64,000 nt of DNA from Mucilaginibacter sp. SJ (GCF_028993635.1 NZ_CP118631.1:1860001-1924000); one strand, 5' to 3'. Shown: positions 1 to 9,082, numbered from the stretch's first letter. The notes: generated from the letters alone by a model not told the origin. Program-made: numbers and translations.

Positions 1-1
1 A

Positions 2-3000
2 AGTACAACGGGCGGCAGCTACAGCACTTACTATTATTCTTATCTCGAATCAACATGTACCACTGCCGGCCGCTTTCAATGGGATAATTTTGATATGTAT
101 ACCCGTGTACTTCAATTTACCGCCACAGGAGCAAACGGAACGGCTAATAATGTAACACAACCTGCCTATTATGAAAATGAAAGCGTAACCCTTTACGGGT
201 TAAAAATAATATCAAGAGGAAACTTTGTTATTAATCAGCTGGTAATGAACACATCCGGGGCAGGGTTCGAGGCCTATTTCAATAGCTCAGGGAGTTTGTA
301 CCGATCGGATGATTCGTATTATTCTACCTCGTCTGATGCATTGATAAGTTCGGTAACTTATACCGGGAACGCTATACAGAATTACAATGTGGGCGATCTT
401 ATAACGAGTTCGGGTAATACTGATGGGTCATACTCGGTGCCCGGGTATTATTTTTGGACCGGTACAGTAAAAAGCCAACTCAACTATGGCGGGAGCCCTA
501 CAGGTACCATTACCGTCACAAGCATTAATACCCTTACCGGGAATGAAAACAGTTCGGCCATCACTTATACGGGTCCTTCGTCAAATGGTAATATCATAAC
601 TTTTGCAAATGCAATTGACTGGACGGGCGCTTCGGACAATAACTGGAACAATACCGGTAACTGGAGCCCGGCAACCGTGCCAACTTCTACCAATGTGGCA
701 CGCATAGGCGTTGTTTCATTTAAAAACCAGCCTATTGTTCAAAGCAGCGTACCCAGTATAGCATCCATGGTATTTGGCCCTTTAACCAGCACCCTATTCG
801 GGTCTCCGTCAATTACCTTAACCATCAATAACACCTATTCACTTACGGTAAACGGCGCCATAACACAAAATCACAACAGCAGCAGCGGTGATGTAACAAC
901 AACCATTACGGGTTCAGGAACCGCAACGTTAAGCTGTAGCTCATTTATAGTCGGTGATAATACAACGCCACCTGCGCCAAACATATTTACCTCGCCAACA
1001 TCAAATACCACTACCATCAATACAACAGTCCCTGTATTTAATATCACCAACTCGTTATCGTTAAATACAACATCGTCGGCAATTGGTTATTATGCCTTCG
1101 GGTTCCTGCAAAACTATTCGGTTAATAATGCGGCATTTCATCTAAATTCAGGATCATTAACTGCAAGCAACATAGCCACCACCAATTCAAACTATGTAAA
1201 CAGGAATGATGGTATAGTAACTGTAACCAACGCCGCATTAGTTGATATGGATACCGGTACCGGCGCCTCCACATTAACTTTAACAGGTAATACCCCAATA
1301 AGTGCTGCTACAGGTGGCACTATCGATTTCACCACCGGCGGAAGCGGTACAGGACTTGTAAATTATGCGGCAACTTCGGGCACACAAACAGTATACGCTA
1401 CTAATGACAGCTTTATAGGTACAAACCCATCCAACTATGATAACCTTACCTTATCAGGGGCAGCAGCCAAAACTGTCGACGGAGGCGCACTAACCGTAAG
1501 CGGAAACTGGATCACAAGCGGTGGTGCAATAGACCTTAACACGAACAACCCCGTTATAACCGTTACAGGAACCTGGACCAATTCAGCAAACGTAACCCAG
1601 GGTTCGGGCAATATTAGCATTACTGGTAACACTACTAACAGCGCTGTTATTACAGCCGGCTCGGGCACACTAACTTTCAATGGCGATTACACCAACACGG
1701 GCACGTTTACGGCAGGCACCGGAACAGTGTTTTTTAGCAAAGCTGGCGCTCAATCTCTTACAGACAACAGCACCAACGGCACAAAATTCAATAATGTTAC
1801 TGTTAATGGCAGCGGTATAAAAACCATGTCGGGCACAGGTAAATTCGCGGTATCATCCTCGGGTATACTTACTATGGGCGGTACAGCTACCCTTGCTGCC
1901 GGTGGTGTTTTAACATTAAACTCCGATGCAACAGGTTCGGCCACTGTAGATGCTATCCCTTCCGGAACAGCAATTACAGGCAATGTAAACGTACAGCGTT
2001 TTATAAGCGGCGGCAATTCATATAACAGGGGGTACAGGTTACTTTCATCACCTGTTAATACAGGTTCAGCAGCCAAGGTAATCAGTATAAATTACCTTAA
2101 AAACTCATCATGGATAACCGGTACTACAGGCACAACAGGCGGCTTTGATAAATCGGGCAATCCCACAATTTACTGCTTCAGGGAAAATATAGCCTCGTCG
2201 CAGGCGTCTTTTACAGCCGGTAATTTCAGGGGCATTAACAATATTAACTCCTCGCCAACTTATGTTTTTGATACCGACGGCTCACATACCATACCTGTCG
2301 GCAACGGCTTCCTTTTCTTTTTCAGGGGTGACAGGACAGCCGCCGACCTTGCAACGTCAACAACCGCAAGCTATGTACCTACCAACACTACTTTAACAAC
2401 AACCGGTACATTAAATACAGGTAATATTACAGTAACCAACTGGTACAGCGGCACAACCAGCCTCTTATTCAGCAATACTACCGGCAGCCAGGTAAACGGA
2501 TATAACCTAATTGGAAATCCTTACGCGGCCACCATCAATTGGGAAAAATTTAACCGCAGGGGCACAACAACAACCGTTTCCGCCACATCATCAATTTACG
2601 GGGCCGGTTTCCCCTCAGAGGTATCTTCGGCTGCAACTCTATCGGCTCCGGGCAAAATATGGGTTTACAATCCCAAAACAAAGCAGTATGCCAGCTACAT
2701 GCAAAAATCGACAGCTATATCAACGGCAGATACAACTACCAATATTAATCCCGGCATTTCAAGCGATGGCTACGCAAGTAATATGATAGCCAGCGGGCAG
2801 GCGTTTTTTATACAGGCTACCTCAGCTTCGCAGTCATTAACTTTCAGGGAATCGGCGAAGTCAACAACGCAACCAACGGCATCAAATCTGATAGCCTTAT
2901 TAAGTACCCCTGCTGATAAGGGGTTACAAAAACTGGCGGCCACAGCTGCCGACATGGACATATTGAAGGCTGCCGAAGCACAATCAGCAGCATCACAACA

Positions 3001-4012
3001 AATTTCATCATCATTGGCCGAACCGATATTGAGGCTGCAAATGATAAAGGACTCCATTAATACCGATGATATTGTTATTGCATTTAACAACGACGCCGGT
3101 ACAGCTTTTGAAAATAGTAAAGACGCGGAAGACCTGGGGACCAATGGTGCGCAGATAGCCTTGTCTGCCCTGTCAAGCGATAGCGTTAAAACCGTTATCC
3201 ATCACCGGCCCTTCCCAAAAAAGCAACAGGAGATCATCCCCCTAACATCCGACGCCACAACATCGGGGCCATATCAATTAAAGCTAAGAGCACTTAGCAA
3301 ACTACCTGCTATTTATGAAATATGGCTTAAGGATAACTTTACTAAAGATTCGCTGGATCTTAAACACAACAACGTTTATAGCTACAATATTGATAAAAGT
3401 ACCCCGGCTACCTTTGGTAAAAATCGTTTTCAGCTGATATTGCGCCAATCACCTGCGTTGGGCCTGCGACTGCTTGATTTTAATGCCGTAAAAGCAACCG
3501 GCGGGGCTAAAACAACCTGGATTGTTGAAAATGAGGCCAACTACACCACATTCACGCTGCAAAGAAGCACCGATAACGGTAAAACCTGGGAAGATCTGGA
3601 TGTGATAAAATCGAACGGTTTGGGTACCTACGCTTATACCGACCCTAACCCGGCAAAAGGCTTAAATAAATATCGTGTTCAGTTAACTGATTTAAACAAT
3701 GATATCAGCCTGTCAAAAGAGCTGCCGTTAATGTATGCCAATACAAAAAATAACATAAGCAATAGCCTGCTTACGATATATCCCAACCCGGTAACGGAAA
3801 CATTAAACCTAACCATAGGGCAAACCAACGCTTCAGCAAATTATAATATTCAGGTAACTAACAGCAGCGGTGTAATATTGAAGGCAGTAAATATCACACA
3901 GCTTTACTGGAAAAACAACGTGGCCGGTTTGGTACCCGGGACATATATTATAAGGGTTACCGATAACAAAACCAAGCAGTTGATTGGCACCAGTAAATTT
4001 TTAAAACAATAA
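2..4012 (+). CDS. Giant T9SS-secreted adhesin-like protein, 5' end outside window
   Basis: The reading frame is open from base 2, so the true start lies upstream of the window; 1336 codons are visible and the ATG at 95 is only internal. The N-terminal two thirds are Thr/Ser/Asn/Gly-rich, low-complexity beta-strand repeats, including a DWTGASDNNWNN-type segment common in Bacteroidota surface proteins. The middle has GNPYAATINW-like and beta-sandwich-like regions. The last ~75 residues (beginning LLTIYPNPVTETLNL and ending KFLKQ) are a T9SS type A sorting domain, which directs export across the outer membrane and anchoring or release. It is 16 bp upstream of the small gene at 4029 and probably co-transcribed. 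The role is inferred as a surface adhesin or matrix protein; the ligand is unknown. Confidence 0.9.
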   Translation, partial: STTGGSYSTYYYSYLESTCTTAGRFQWDNFDMYTRVLQFTATGANGTANNVTQPAYYENESVTLYGLKIISRGNFVINQLVMNTSGAGFEAYFNSSGSLYRSDDSYYSTSSDALISSVTYTGNAIQNYNVGDLITSSGNTDGSYSVPGYYFWTGTVKSQLNYGGSPTGTITVTSINTLTGNENSSAITYTGPSSNGNIITFANAIDWTGASDNNWNNTGNWSPATVPTSTNVARIGVVSFKNQPIVQSSVPSIASMVFGPLTSTLFGSPSITLTINNTYSLTVNGAITQNHNSSSGDVTTTITGSGTATLSCSSFIVGDNTTPPAPNIFTSPTSNTTTINTTVPVFNITNSLSLNTTSSAIGYYAFGFLQNYSVNNAAFHLNSGSLTASNIATTNSNYVNRNDGIVTVTNAALVDMDTGTGASTLTLTGNTPISAATGGTIDFTTGGSGTGLVNYAATSGTQTVYATNDSFIGTNPSNYDNLTLSGAAAKTVDGGALTVSGNWITSGGAIDLNTNNPVITVTGTWTNSANVTQGSGNISITGNTTNSAVITAGSGTLTFNGDYTNTGTFTAGTGTVFFSKAGAQSLTDNSTNGTKFNNVTVNGSGIKTMSGTGKFAVSSSGILTMGGTATLAAGGVLTLNSDATGSATVDAIPSGTAITGNVNVQRFISGGNSYNRGYRLLSSPVNTGSAAKVISINYLKNSSWITGTTGTTGGFDKSGNPTIYCFRENIASSQASFTAGNFRGINNINSSPTYVFDTDGSHTIPVGNGFLFFFRGDRTAADLATSTTASYVPTNTTLTTTGTLNTGNITVTNWYSGTTSLLFSNTTGSQVNGYNLIGNPYAATINWEKFNRRGTTTTVSATSSIYGAGFPSEVSSAATLSAPGKIWVYNPKTKQYASYMQKSTAISTADTTTNINPGISSDGYASNMIASGQAFFIQATSASQSLTFRESAKSTTQPTASNLIALLSTPADKGLQKLAATAADMDILKAAEAQSAASQQISSSLAEPILRLQMIKDSINTDDIVIAFNNDAGTAFENSKDAEDLGTNGAQIALSALSSDSVKTVIHHRPFPKKQQEIIPLTSDATTSGPYQLKLRALSKLPAIYEIWLKDNFTKDSLDLKHNNVYSYNIDKSTPATFGKNRFQLILRQSPALGLRLLDFNAVKATGGAKTTWIVENEANYTTFTLQRSTDNGKTWEDLDVIKSNGLGTYAYTDPNPAKGLNKYRVQLTDLNNDISLSKELPLMYANTKNNISNSLLTIYPNPVTETLNLTIGQTNASANYNIQVTNSSGVILKAVNITQLYWKNNVAGLVPGTYIIRVTDNKTKQLIGTSKFLKQ

Positions 4013-4028
4013 CAAGCGATTTGTGCAT

Positions 4029-4229
4029 ATGAAAAAAAAGTTCTTTTTAACCGCCCTTGTTTTTGCGGCCGGCACCTTAAGCTGTGTTGCCCAGTTAGAT
4101 AATCCATGTGATAATGCCGACGGCGACGCTACTTGCCCTCTTGATGCCTGGGTTATTGTTTTGGCTGTTGCTGTATTTACTTTTGCTGCAATTCATTTAT
4201 ATCGTAAACAAAAATCCCTTCAGGCTTAA
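4029..4229 (+). CDS. Small signal-peptide protein with CTERM-like C-terminal anchor
   Basis: 66 residues. It has an N-terminal Sec signal (MKKKFFLTALVFAAG..., cleavage probably near CVAQ), a very short Cys/Asp-rich mature part (NPCDNADGDATCPLD), one hydrophobic helix and a basic tail YRKQK. The order Pro-Leu-Asp, hydrophobic helix, Arg/Lys tail resembles the PID-CTERM class of Bacteroidota protein-sorting signals; this is pattern resemblance only. An upstream GTG at 4023 is possible, but the ATG at 4029 starts the signal peptide directly. It follows the T9SS protein by 16 bp and its stop codon lies in the loop of a terminator. Many Bacteroidota genomes carry such tiny proteins beside large secreted ones. 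Function unknown. Confidence 0.7.
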   Translation: MKKKFFLTALVFAAGTLSCVAQLDNPCDNADGDATCPLDAWVIVLAVAVFTFAAIHLYRKQKSLQA

Positions 4230-4247
4230 GGCCTAAAGGGATTTTTG
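4209..4247. terminator. Bidirectional intrinsic terminator overlapping a stop codon
   Basis: A 17-bp stem with one mismatch (arms 4209-4225 and 4231-4247, outer sequence CAAAAATCCCTT pairing with AAGGGATTTTTG) closes on a 5-nt loop that contains the TAA of the upstream gene. T-runs on both strands suit termination of the plus-strand gene and of the convergent minus-strand DUF4136 gene. Confidence 0.85.
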
Positions 4248-4278
4248 CATTAGTTCAATAAATCGATCAGCAAATCTT

Positions 4279-4935
4279 TTACGCTTTTCTCATGGGTACC
4301 TGAGGCTGTTGTTGTACCTGGTTAAGTTCCAGTTGTTCAATAATACCGTTAACTACTTTCGGCAATTCTTTAACTGTTTTTTGCGGATTGTGCAGCTCAC
4401 CTACGCCAAAGCCACGCCATACCAGTTTACGTGACCTGGCATCCATAATGTCGATAATCAGGGTACCTTCTTTGTAAGGCACACGGGCATAACCGCCGCC
4501 GCCATAACCGTAACCATAAGGATATCCCCAACCCCAGCCGCCATAACCATAAAACGGACGATAGCCCCAACCCCAGCCAAATCCTAAACCGAAGCCCGGG
4601 TAACCGCCATAGTAATAAGGATAAAACTCAGTTTTCATCCCCCTGCCGGTAACTGTGGTATAACTTACCAGCAAATCGGGGTTATTTTCCTGGAATTTTA
4701 ACCCTTTGTTCTCCAATGCCGAAATAGCCGCGTCCTTAACCCTTTCATCAGCCACTTCCTTTTTTACAACTGCGCCGGCTTTATTGGTCATGGTTGCAGG
4801 AGGTAGCCAGGCAAATGTACGGTAAGCGGATAAATCTGTTTTGTTTCGGGCTGCGGTGTAATAATTGTAACTGCTGCATGCAGACAAGGCGGCCACCAGC
4901 AGTAACACCAGCCCAGTATTAATAGTTTTTTTCAT
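4279..4935 (-). CDS. DUF4136 domain lipoprotein
   Basis: 218 residues. A lipoprotein signal ends in LSAC with the lipidated Cys at residue 20. The mature protein begins with the YRTFAWLPP segment typical of DUF4136 proteins and includes the DLLVSY strand. Around residues 105-150 is an insert very rich in Gly, Tyr and Trp (repeats such as GWGWGY and GYGYGGGGY). The C-terminal part (TLIIDIMDARSRKLVWRG) is the conserved family core. DUF4136 proteins are envelope lipoproteins of unknown function. It converges with the preceding small gene across a shared terminator. No partner gene is evident. Confidence 0.9.
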   Translation of the reverse strand: MKKTINTGLVLLLVAALSACSSYNYYTAARNKTDLSAYRTFAWLPPATMTNKAGAVVKKEVADERVKDAAISALENKGLKFQENNPDLLVSYTTVTGRGMKTEFYPYYYGGYPGFGLGFGWGWGYRPFYGYGGWGWGYPYGYGYGGGGYARVPYKEGTLIIDIMDARSRKLVWRGFGVGELHNPQKTVKELPKVVNGIIEQLELNQVQQQPQVPMRKA

Positions 4936-5160
4936 GACAAATTACTCCCTTTATTTAACACGTTAGACTATGCAGGAAACAAAGGTTTAAATTAAATAAT
5001 TATTTATTTAATTGTACCGGAAAAACACGCATAATCAAAATTGACGATGTTTAGCGAAACTGTAACGACAATAAAATGGTTTGCGAAAGGCACAAGTAAT
5101 CCCCGCACAGGCAGCCACACAATACTTGCGCCGGTGTGTGAGTATGTAATACGGGGAAAT

Positions 5161-5733
5161 CTATTTGCTTAAGTTAAGCAACTGTGCATAAACCTTTTGA
5201 GTAGGTAAACCAACAACGTTGGTATATGAGCCTTCAATCCGTTCGATGCCTATCAAGCCTATCAGCTCCTGGATGCCGTATGATCCGGCCTTGTCAAGTG
5301 GCCGATACTTATCTACATAATTACTAATCTCGGCATCAGAAAGCTTACGGAAGAACACTTCGGTAAGATCATAAAAATTGTTATAACGTCCTTTATATAA
5401 CAAACATACACCGGTAATAACCTGGTGTACACGGCCCGACAGCATTTGCAGCATTTCGATAGCATGTGCACCGGTTTCGGGTTTACCCAGTATCAGACCA
5501 TCAATACAAACTATGGTATCGGCAGTAAGTACAACCTCATCCTTTACCGTTTCATCAAATGCTTCTGCTTTTTTACGGGCTATATGTAAAGCAACCTCTG
5601 TTGGGCCAAGCCCTTCGGGAAATGACTCATCAACATCTTTAAGCACAACCCTGAAATCAATATCCATAAGCCGGAGCAGCTCCTGCCGCCTTGGCGATTT
5701 TGACGCGAGAATTACGGGTGGGATGGTGTGCAT
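5161..5733 (-). CDS. maf: Maf-family nucleoside triphosphate pyrophosphatase
   Basis: 190 residues, normal family length. The N-terminal SKSPRRQELL motif (residues 11-20), the ADTIV segment with its catalytic Asp, and the YGIQELIG...ERIEGSYTNVVGLPT C-terminal signature identify a Maf protein, closest to the dTTP/UTP pyrophosphatase branch (YhdE type). These cytosolic enzymes hydrolyse non-canonical or excess nucleotides to monophosphates. It lies downstream of the KdsC-like phosphatase gene on the same strand, as in many Bacteroidota. The 220-bp gap upstream is filled with heptad repeats that begin 3 nt from its start codon. Confidence 0.93.
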   Translation of the reverse strand: MHTIPPVILASKSPRRQELLRLMDIDFRVVLKDVDESFPEGLGPTEVALHIARKKAEAFDETVKDEVVLTADTIVCIDGLILGKPETGAHAIEMLQMLSGRVHQVITGVCLLYKGRYNNFYDLTEVFFRKLSDAEISNYVDKYRPLDKAGSYGIQELIGLIGIERIEGSYTNVVGLPTQKVYAQLLNLSK

Positions 5734-5736
5734 ATC

Positions 5737-5947
5737 TTTTTAGTTCATGGTTGATGGTTCATAGATCATGGTAGCTGCATTGATTAGCATTTTTTAGTTC
5801 ATGGTTGATGGTTCATAGATCATGGCAGCTGCATTGATTAGTTCATGGCAAATGGTTCATAGATCATAGTAGCAACAAAACTATTTATAACCATGATCTG
5901 CCGGGTTAATTCCATGATCTATGGACTATCGACTATGGACTATGGAC
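5737..5947. repeat. Heptad-periodic intergenic array (nested 54-bp repeat plus CTATGGA block)
   Basis: A 54-bp unit starting TTTTTAG occurs at 5737 and 5791, with a partial third copy from about 5840. Inside each unit the sequence runs in 7-nt words (TTCATGG, TTGATGG, TTCATAG, ATCATGG). From 5919 a second block has four in-phase heptamers (CTATGGA, CTATCGA, CTATGGA, CTATGGA). It ends 7 bp from the stop of the KdsC gene. The right-hand part (CCATGATCTAT) is the inverse of the left-hand word ATAGATCATGG, so the locus can fold back on itself. Confidence 0.85.
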
Positions 5948-5953
5948 CAAACC

Positions 5954-6475
5954 CTACCAGCTATACGCCTGTTTACTCATCCATTTATCCTGAACCTTGA
6001 GCACTTTTTCAATGATATCGCGGGCACAGCCTTTGCCGCCGCCGTAGGGCGATACGTAAGCGCTAACCGCTTTGATCTCTTCAACAGCATCGGCAGGGCA
6101 AACAGGTAATCCTGCAAGTTTCATCACTTCCAGGTCGGGAATGTCATCGCCCATGTATAAAACGTTGGTGGCGATTATGCTTTTTTCTTCCAGATAAATC
6201 TTGAACCTTTGCGATTTGGTATGTGTGCCCATATACACATCCTGGATGCCAAGGCTGTTTAACCTGTACATGGCACTTTTTGAGCGGCTGCCCGATATCG
6301 CGCAAACATTATAACCGCATTTAACAGCTAACTGCAGCGCGTAGCCATCTTTAATATTAAAGGCGCGGCTTTGCTCGCCCGCTTCCGTTACAAAAACAGA
6401 TCCGTCGGTTAAAACGCCATCCACATCAAAAATGAGGGTAGTAATATCTTTTAATTTATTCAGGAATGATTCCAT
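5954..6475 (-). CDS. kdsC: KdsC-type HAD phosphatase (3-deoxy-D-manno-octulosonate 8-phosphate phosphatase)
   Basis: 173 residues from the ATG at 6475, the usual length for this family. The frame is open further upstream, but that extension crosses a repeat array and has no homology-like features. The HAD motif FDVDGVLTDG (Asp 17 and Asp 19) gives the nucleophile and general acid, and GDDIPDLEVM is the metal-binding motif. KdsC removes phosphate from KDO-8-phosphate in lipopolysaccharide core synthesis and works as a tetramer with no cap domain. A CMP-sugar-linked YrbI-type phosphatase is the nearest alternative. It is followed by maf on the same strand. Confidence 0.85.
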   Translation of the reverse strand: MESFLNKLKDITTLIFDVDGVLTDGSVFVTEAGEQSRAFNIKDGYALQLAVKCGYNVCAISGSRSKSAMYRLNSLGIQDVYMGTHTKSQRFKIYLEEKSIIATNVLYMGDDIPDLEVMKLAGLPVCPADAVEEIKAVSAYVSPYGGGKGCARDIIEKVLKVQDKWMSKQAYSW

Positions 6476-6510
6476 GGTTGTGATTTCACCGATTTTTTTT
6501 ATTATAGAAT

Positions 6511-6580
6511 GTTTGCTTCGTGCTAAACTGCTAATCGCAAATTTAAAACTGCAAACCGCCAGCTCAAAACTGCCAATTGA
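6511..6580. repeat. Heptad-periodic array, AAACTGC word
   Basis: Ten consecutive 7-nt words fill the gap between the kdsC start and the iscX stop. The exact word AAACTGC recurs at 6525, 6546 and 6567, spaced exactly 21 nt apart, with degenerate words (TAATCGC, AAACCGC) in phase between them. Confidence 0.85.
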
Positions 6581-6581
6581 A

Positions 6582-6824
6582 TTATTGATTATCCCGCCAC
6601 TCGTATACCCAGGCCGACTGGATCTGCTCCAGGTGGCCTTCGTTTGATTCGGCACGGGTACCGGCAAAATTAGGCAGGCTCAATACCCATTCCAGCAGTT
6701 CGGTAAAACGGATGCGGTATATTTTTGATTCGTCAAAATCGTCACCAAACTTTTCATAAAGTTCAATGGCAATATCTTCATAATCATTCCAGTGAATTGG
6801 TAAGGCAAATTTATTATCGCTCAT
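6582..6824 (-). CDS. iscX: IscX-type iron-sulfur assembly protein
   Basis: 80 residues. The segment PIHWNDYEDIAIELYEKF, the acidic patch DDFDESK, IRFTELLEWVLSLPNF and the ending ESNEGHLEQIQSAWVYEW match the small acidic IscX/YfhJ family. IscX binds the cysteine desulfurase IscS and iron and tunes Fe-S cluster assembly. The ferredoxin gene lies just upstream on the same strand (90-bp gap), the same fdx-iscX neighbourhood as in proteobacterial isc operons, which supports the call. The rest of the isc machinery is not in the window. Confidence 0.85.
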   Translation of the reverse strand: MSDNKFALPIHWNDYEDIAIELYEKFGDDFDESKIYRIRFTELLEWVLSLPNFAGTRAESNEGHLEQIQSAWVYEWRDNQ

Positions 6825-6914
6825 TGTTGTTGATTTTACGTACTACCCGGGGGTTACGCTAATACGTTGTAAATTATACGTTTTATTTATTGTTTAAACG
6901 GATTGATGCAAATA

Positions 6915-7247
6915 TTAGTGGCCTAAAAACTGCGACTGATCCGGCAGGGTAACTTCAATGTCGCCATCAACAATCACACACTGACAACCCAGGCGCGAAT
7001 TAATGCGCGGGTTAACAGCCCTGTCAATAAAATCCTCTTCTTTATCGGATATCTCCTGGATATTATCCATCCCCTTGTTTACATAAACATGGCATGTGCT
7101 GCATCCGCAAACACCACCGCAATTGTGCTGTAGTTCAATGCCATTCTCCAGGCATACGTCTAATACAGATTCTCCTTCGGCTATAGGTAACTCAACGCTT
7201 TCGTGCCCTTTTTCCTCGAAATTGATCTTTATTTTATAAATGTTCAT
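6915..7247 (-). CDS. fdx: 2Fe-2S ferredoxin, adrenodoxin/Fdx type
   Basis: 110 residues, full family length. The four cluster ligands are visible as C43-x5-C49-x2-C52 and C88 in the context NCGGVCGCSTC and LGCQC; C47 is an additional non-ligand cysteine. This spacing is that of Isc-type ferredoxin and adrenodoxin rather than plant-type ferredoxin. It is a soluble electron carrier that probably supplies electrons for Fe-S cluster assembly, consistent with iscX downstream. It lies 19 bp after the DUF2520 gene and is probably co-transcribed with it. Confidence 0.92.
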   Translation of the reverse strand: MNIYKIKINFEEKGHESVELPIAEGESVLDVCLENGIELQHNCGGVCGCSTCHVYVNKGMDNIQEISDKEEDFIDRAVNPRINSRLGCQCVIVDGDIEVTLPDQSQFLGH

Positions 7248-7266
7248 TTAAGCAAAAGTAACAAAA

Positions 7267-8049
7267 TTACTCGGGTGCGGTAAACCCTTTATTGTTTTTG
7301 ATAATACCCTGACTTAATAAAGTATAAACTTCCTGTAACATAGGCATCTCGCTCAGCATCTGCATGTGCACAGCCATAGTGCCGCCGTCATTACGCACGG
7401 CAGGGCCGGTTTGTACATTGCGCGGTTCCTGCTCAAGCACTTTTTGGGCAGTTTCCATGATCAGGGGGCGCAGCATGTTAAACTCCATTTGATTTTGCGC
7501 AAGCAGGTCCTGGGCAACCCCGTACAAATAATTGGGAAAATTACAGGCAAATACCGCGGCAAGGTGCAATATTTTGCGCCGGGCGGAGTTAACGCTATAT
7601 ACATTATTACTGATGGTAAATGCCAGCTGCTTTAAATCAGCAAGTATACTGTCGTCAGCACCTTCAAGACAGAGCGGGACAGATCTGAAATCAACCTCTC
7701 TTATCTTGCTAAACGTTTGCAGGGGATAAAATACACCGGCCTTCGGGGTAAAAGCCAGCAAACTGTTCAAATCGGTTGAGCCCGATGTATGTACTATTAA
7801 CTTTTTATGGGCCGACAACGCTTTAACAACAGTCGTTATAGCATCGTCCTTAACCGAAACAACAAACAATCCCGTATCGGGATTAATATTGTCAAGGTTA
7901 TCAACAGCTTCGGCAGCTACATGGTAAGCCAGCAGCGCGGCATGCTGCATATCGCGGCTATATACCTGCACAATACGGTGGCCTGCATTTTTAAACGCTG
8001 CTGCCATATGGGTTGCTACGTTGCCAGAGCCTATTATAGTAATGTTCAT
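7267..8049 (-). CDS. Rossmann-fold DUF2520 oxidoreductase-like protein
   Basis: 260 residues. The N-terminus ITIIGSGNVATHMAAAF is a GxGNxA dinucleotide-binding motif as in F420-dependent NADP reductases and ProC. The LIVHTSGSTDL segment follows. The C-terminal helical part (KILHLAAVFACNFPNYLYG) is characteristic of the DUF2520 family. It is probably an NAD(P)-dependent dehydrogenase of unknown substrate. In Bacteroidota it commonly sits near kdsC and maf, as here. It is divergent from the alpha/beta hydrolase gene with an 82-bp gap. Confidence 0.85.
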   Translation of the reverse strand: MNITIIGSGNVATHMAAAFKNAGHRIVQVYSRDMQHAALLAYHVAAEAVDNLDNINPDTGLFVVSVKDDAITTVVKALSAHKKLIVHTSGSTDLNSLLAFTPKAGVFYPLQTFSKIREVDFRSVPLCLEGADDSILADLKQLAFTISNNVYSVNSARRKILHLAAVFACNFPNYLYGVAQDLLAQNQMEFNMLRPLIMETAQKVLEQEPRNVQTGPAVRNDGGTMAVHMQMLSEMPMLQEVYTLLSQGIIKNNKGFTAPE

Positions 8050-8131
8050 ATACTCTTTACAATAGATATAATTATTTAACTAACTGTAGTATAAATATTT
8101 CTGTATTTTAGAAACCAACATCTAATACCGC

Positions 8132-9052
8132 ATGAAAATACTTAAAGTAAGCATTATAATTGTGATATTTCTTGTCGGGGCCGCGTCATTAATACTATAC
8201 GGCTTCTATAGGTATAACAATAAAGAAACCAAAACCTTAACCGATGCCAGCCGCATAAACATCCCTGGCAGCTTTATCAAATTAAGTCAGGGCGTAACCC
8301 ATTACCAGCTTGAAGGCCCTGATAGTGCCCAGGTTGTTATACTTGTTCACGGTTTTAGCGTACCCTATTATATCTGGGACCCAACGTACGATTTTTTGAT
8401 AAAAAAAGGATACCGGGTATTACGCTATGATATGTATGGCCGCGGCTATTCAGACAGGCCCGATGTTCCCTATAACCAGGAGCTTTACAATACGCAATTG
8501 CTCGATCTCATTAATCAACTTAAATTAAGCGGGAAAATAAATTTAGCTGGCGTATCATTTGGCGGCGCGGTGATAACCAATTTTACCTGCAGTCACCCCG
8601 GTATGGTTAACAAACTAATCCTTGTCGACCCGGTATATGAACAAAAAAAGCCGGTAGCTCCGCAATATTTCACACTTTATAACGAAGCCGTGAACTCCGA
8701 CGAAAGAGCAAAAGGACAAACAACCGATTTTCTTTATCCCAAAAACCACCCCGGGTGGATAAACCGTTACCTCCCCCAAATGGAGTATAAAGGGTTTAGA
8801 AACGCGCTGGTTTCAACGCTGTACAATTACAATCAAAATGGTCGTGAGAGCAATACCTGCCTCAACAGTGCAGGCAAAAGCGTATTACTGATATGGGGTA
8901 AAGCTGATAAAACAGTATTGCCACGTTTCAGCGATTCTATCCGCAGCGTATTAAAGACCGACTTTTTCCCTGTTGATGGCGCAGCACATTTACCCATGAT
9001 TGAAAAGGCCGACACCGTAAATGCTAAGATCCTTTCGTTTTTGAAGGGGTAG
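8132..9052 (+). CDS. Membrane-anchored alpha/beta hydrolase
   Basis: 306 residues. A single N-terminal membrane helix (residues ~5-26) is followed by an alpha/beta hydrolase fold. The oxyanion motif is LVHGFS (~71-76), the nucleophile Ser142 lies in GVSFGG, the acid is probably Asp259 in WGKADKTV, and the catalytic His286 lies in DGAAHLPMIE. The triad is complete and the length is typical. The N-terminal helix suggests the enzyme faces the periplasm. The substrate cannot be read from sequence; esterases and meta-cleavage hydrolases look alike. Confidence 0.88.
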   Translation: MKILKVSIIIVIFLVGAASLILYGFYRYNNKETKTLTDASRINIPGSFIKLSQGVTHYQLEGPDSAQVVILVHGFSVPYYIWDPTYDFLIKKGYRVLRYDMYGRGYSDRPDVPYNQELYNTQLLDLINQLKLSGKINLAGVSFGGAVITNFTCSHPGMVNKLILVDPVYEQKKPVAPQYFTLYNEAVNSDERAKGQTTDFLYPKNHPGWINRYLPQMEYKGFRNALVSTLYNYNQNGRESNTCLNSAGKSVLLIWGKADKTVLPRFSDSIRSVLKTDFFPVDGAAHLPMIEKADTVNAKILSFLKG

Positions 9053-9082
9053 GAAAATCAATTTTATATTTAGTTTTAGCAG

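Noticed and set aside
1435..2076. Minus-strand frames opposite the adhesin
   Set aside because: They are shadows of Thr/Ser/Gly-rich repeats and have no start signals or domain features.
5921..6109. Plus-strand 62-residue frame
   Set aside because: It begins in heptad repeats and continues antisense to kdsC.
6476..6667. 64-codon N-terminal extension of kdsC
   Set aside because: It translates the AAACTGC heptad array and overlaps iscX; KdsC proteins start where the ATG at 6475 lies.
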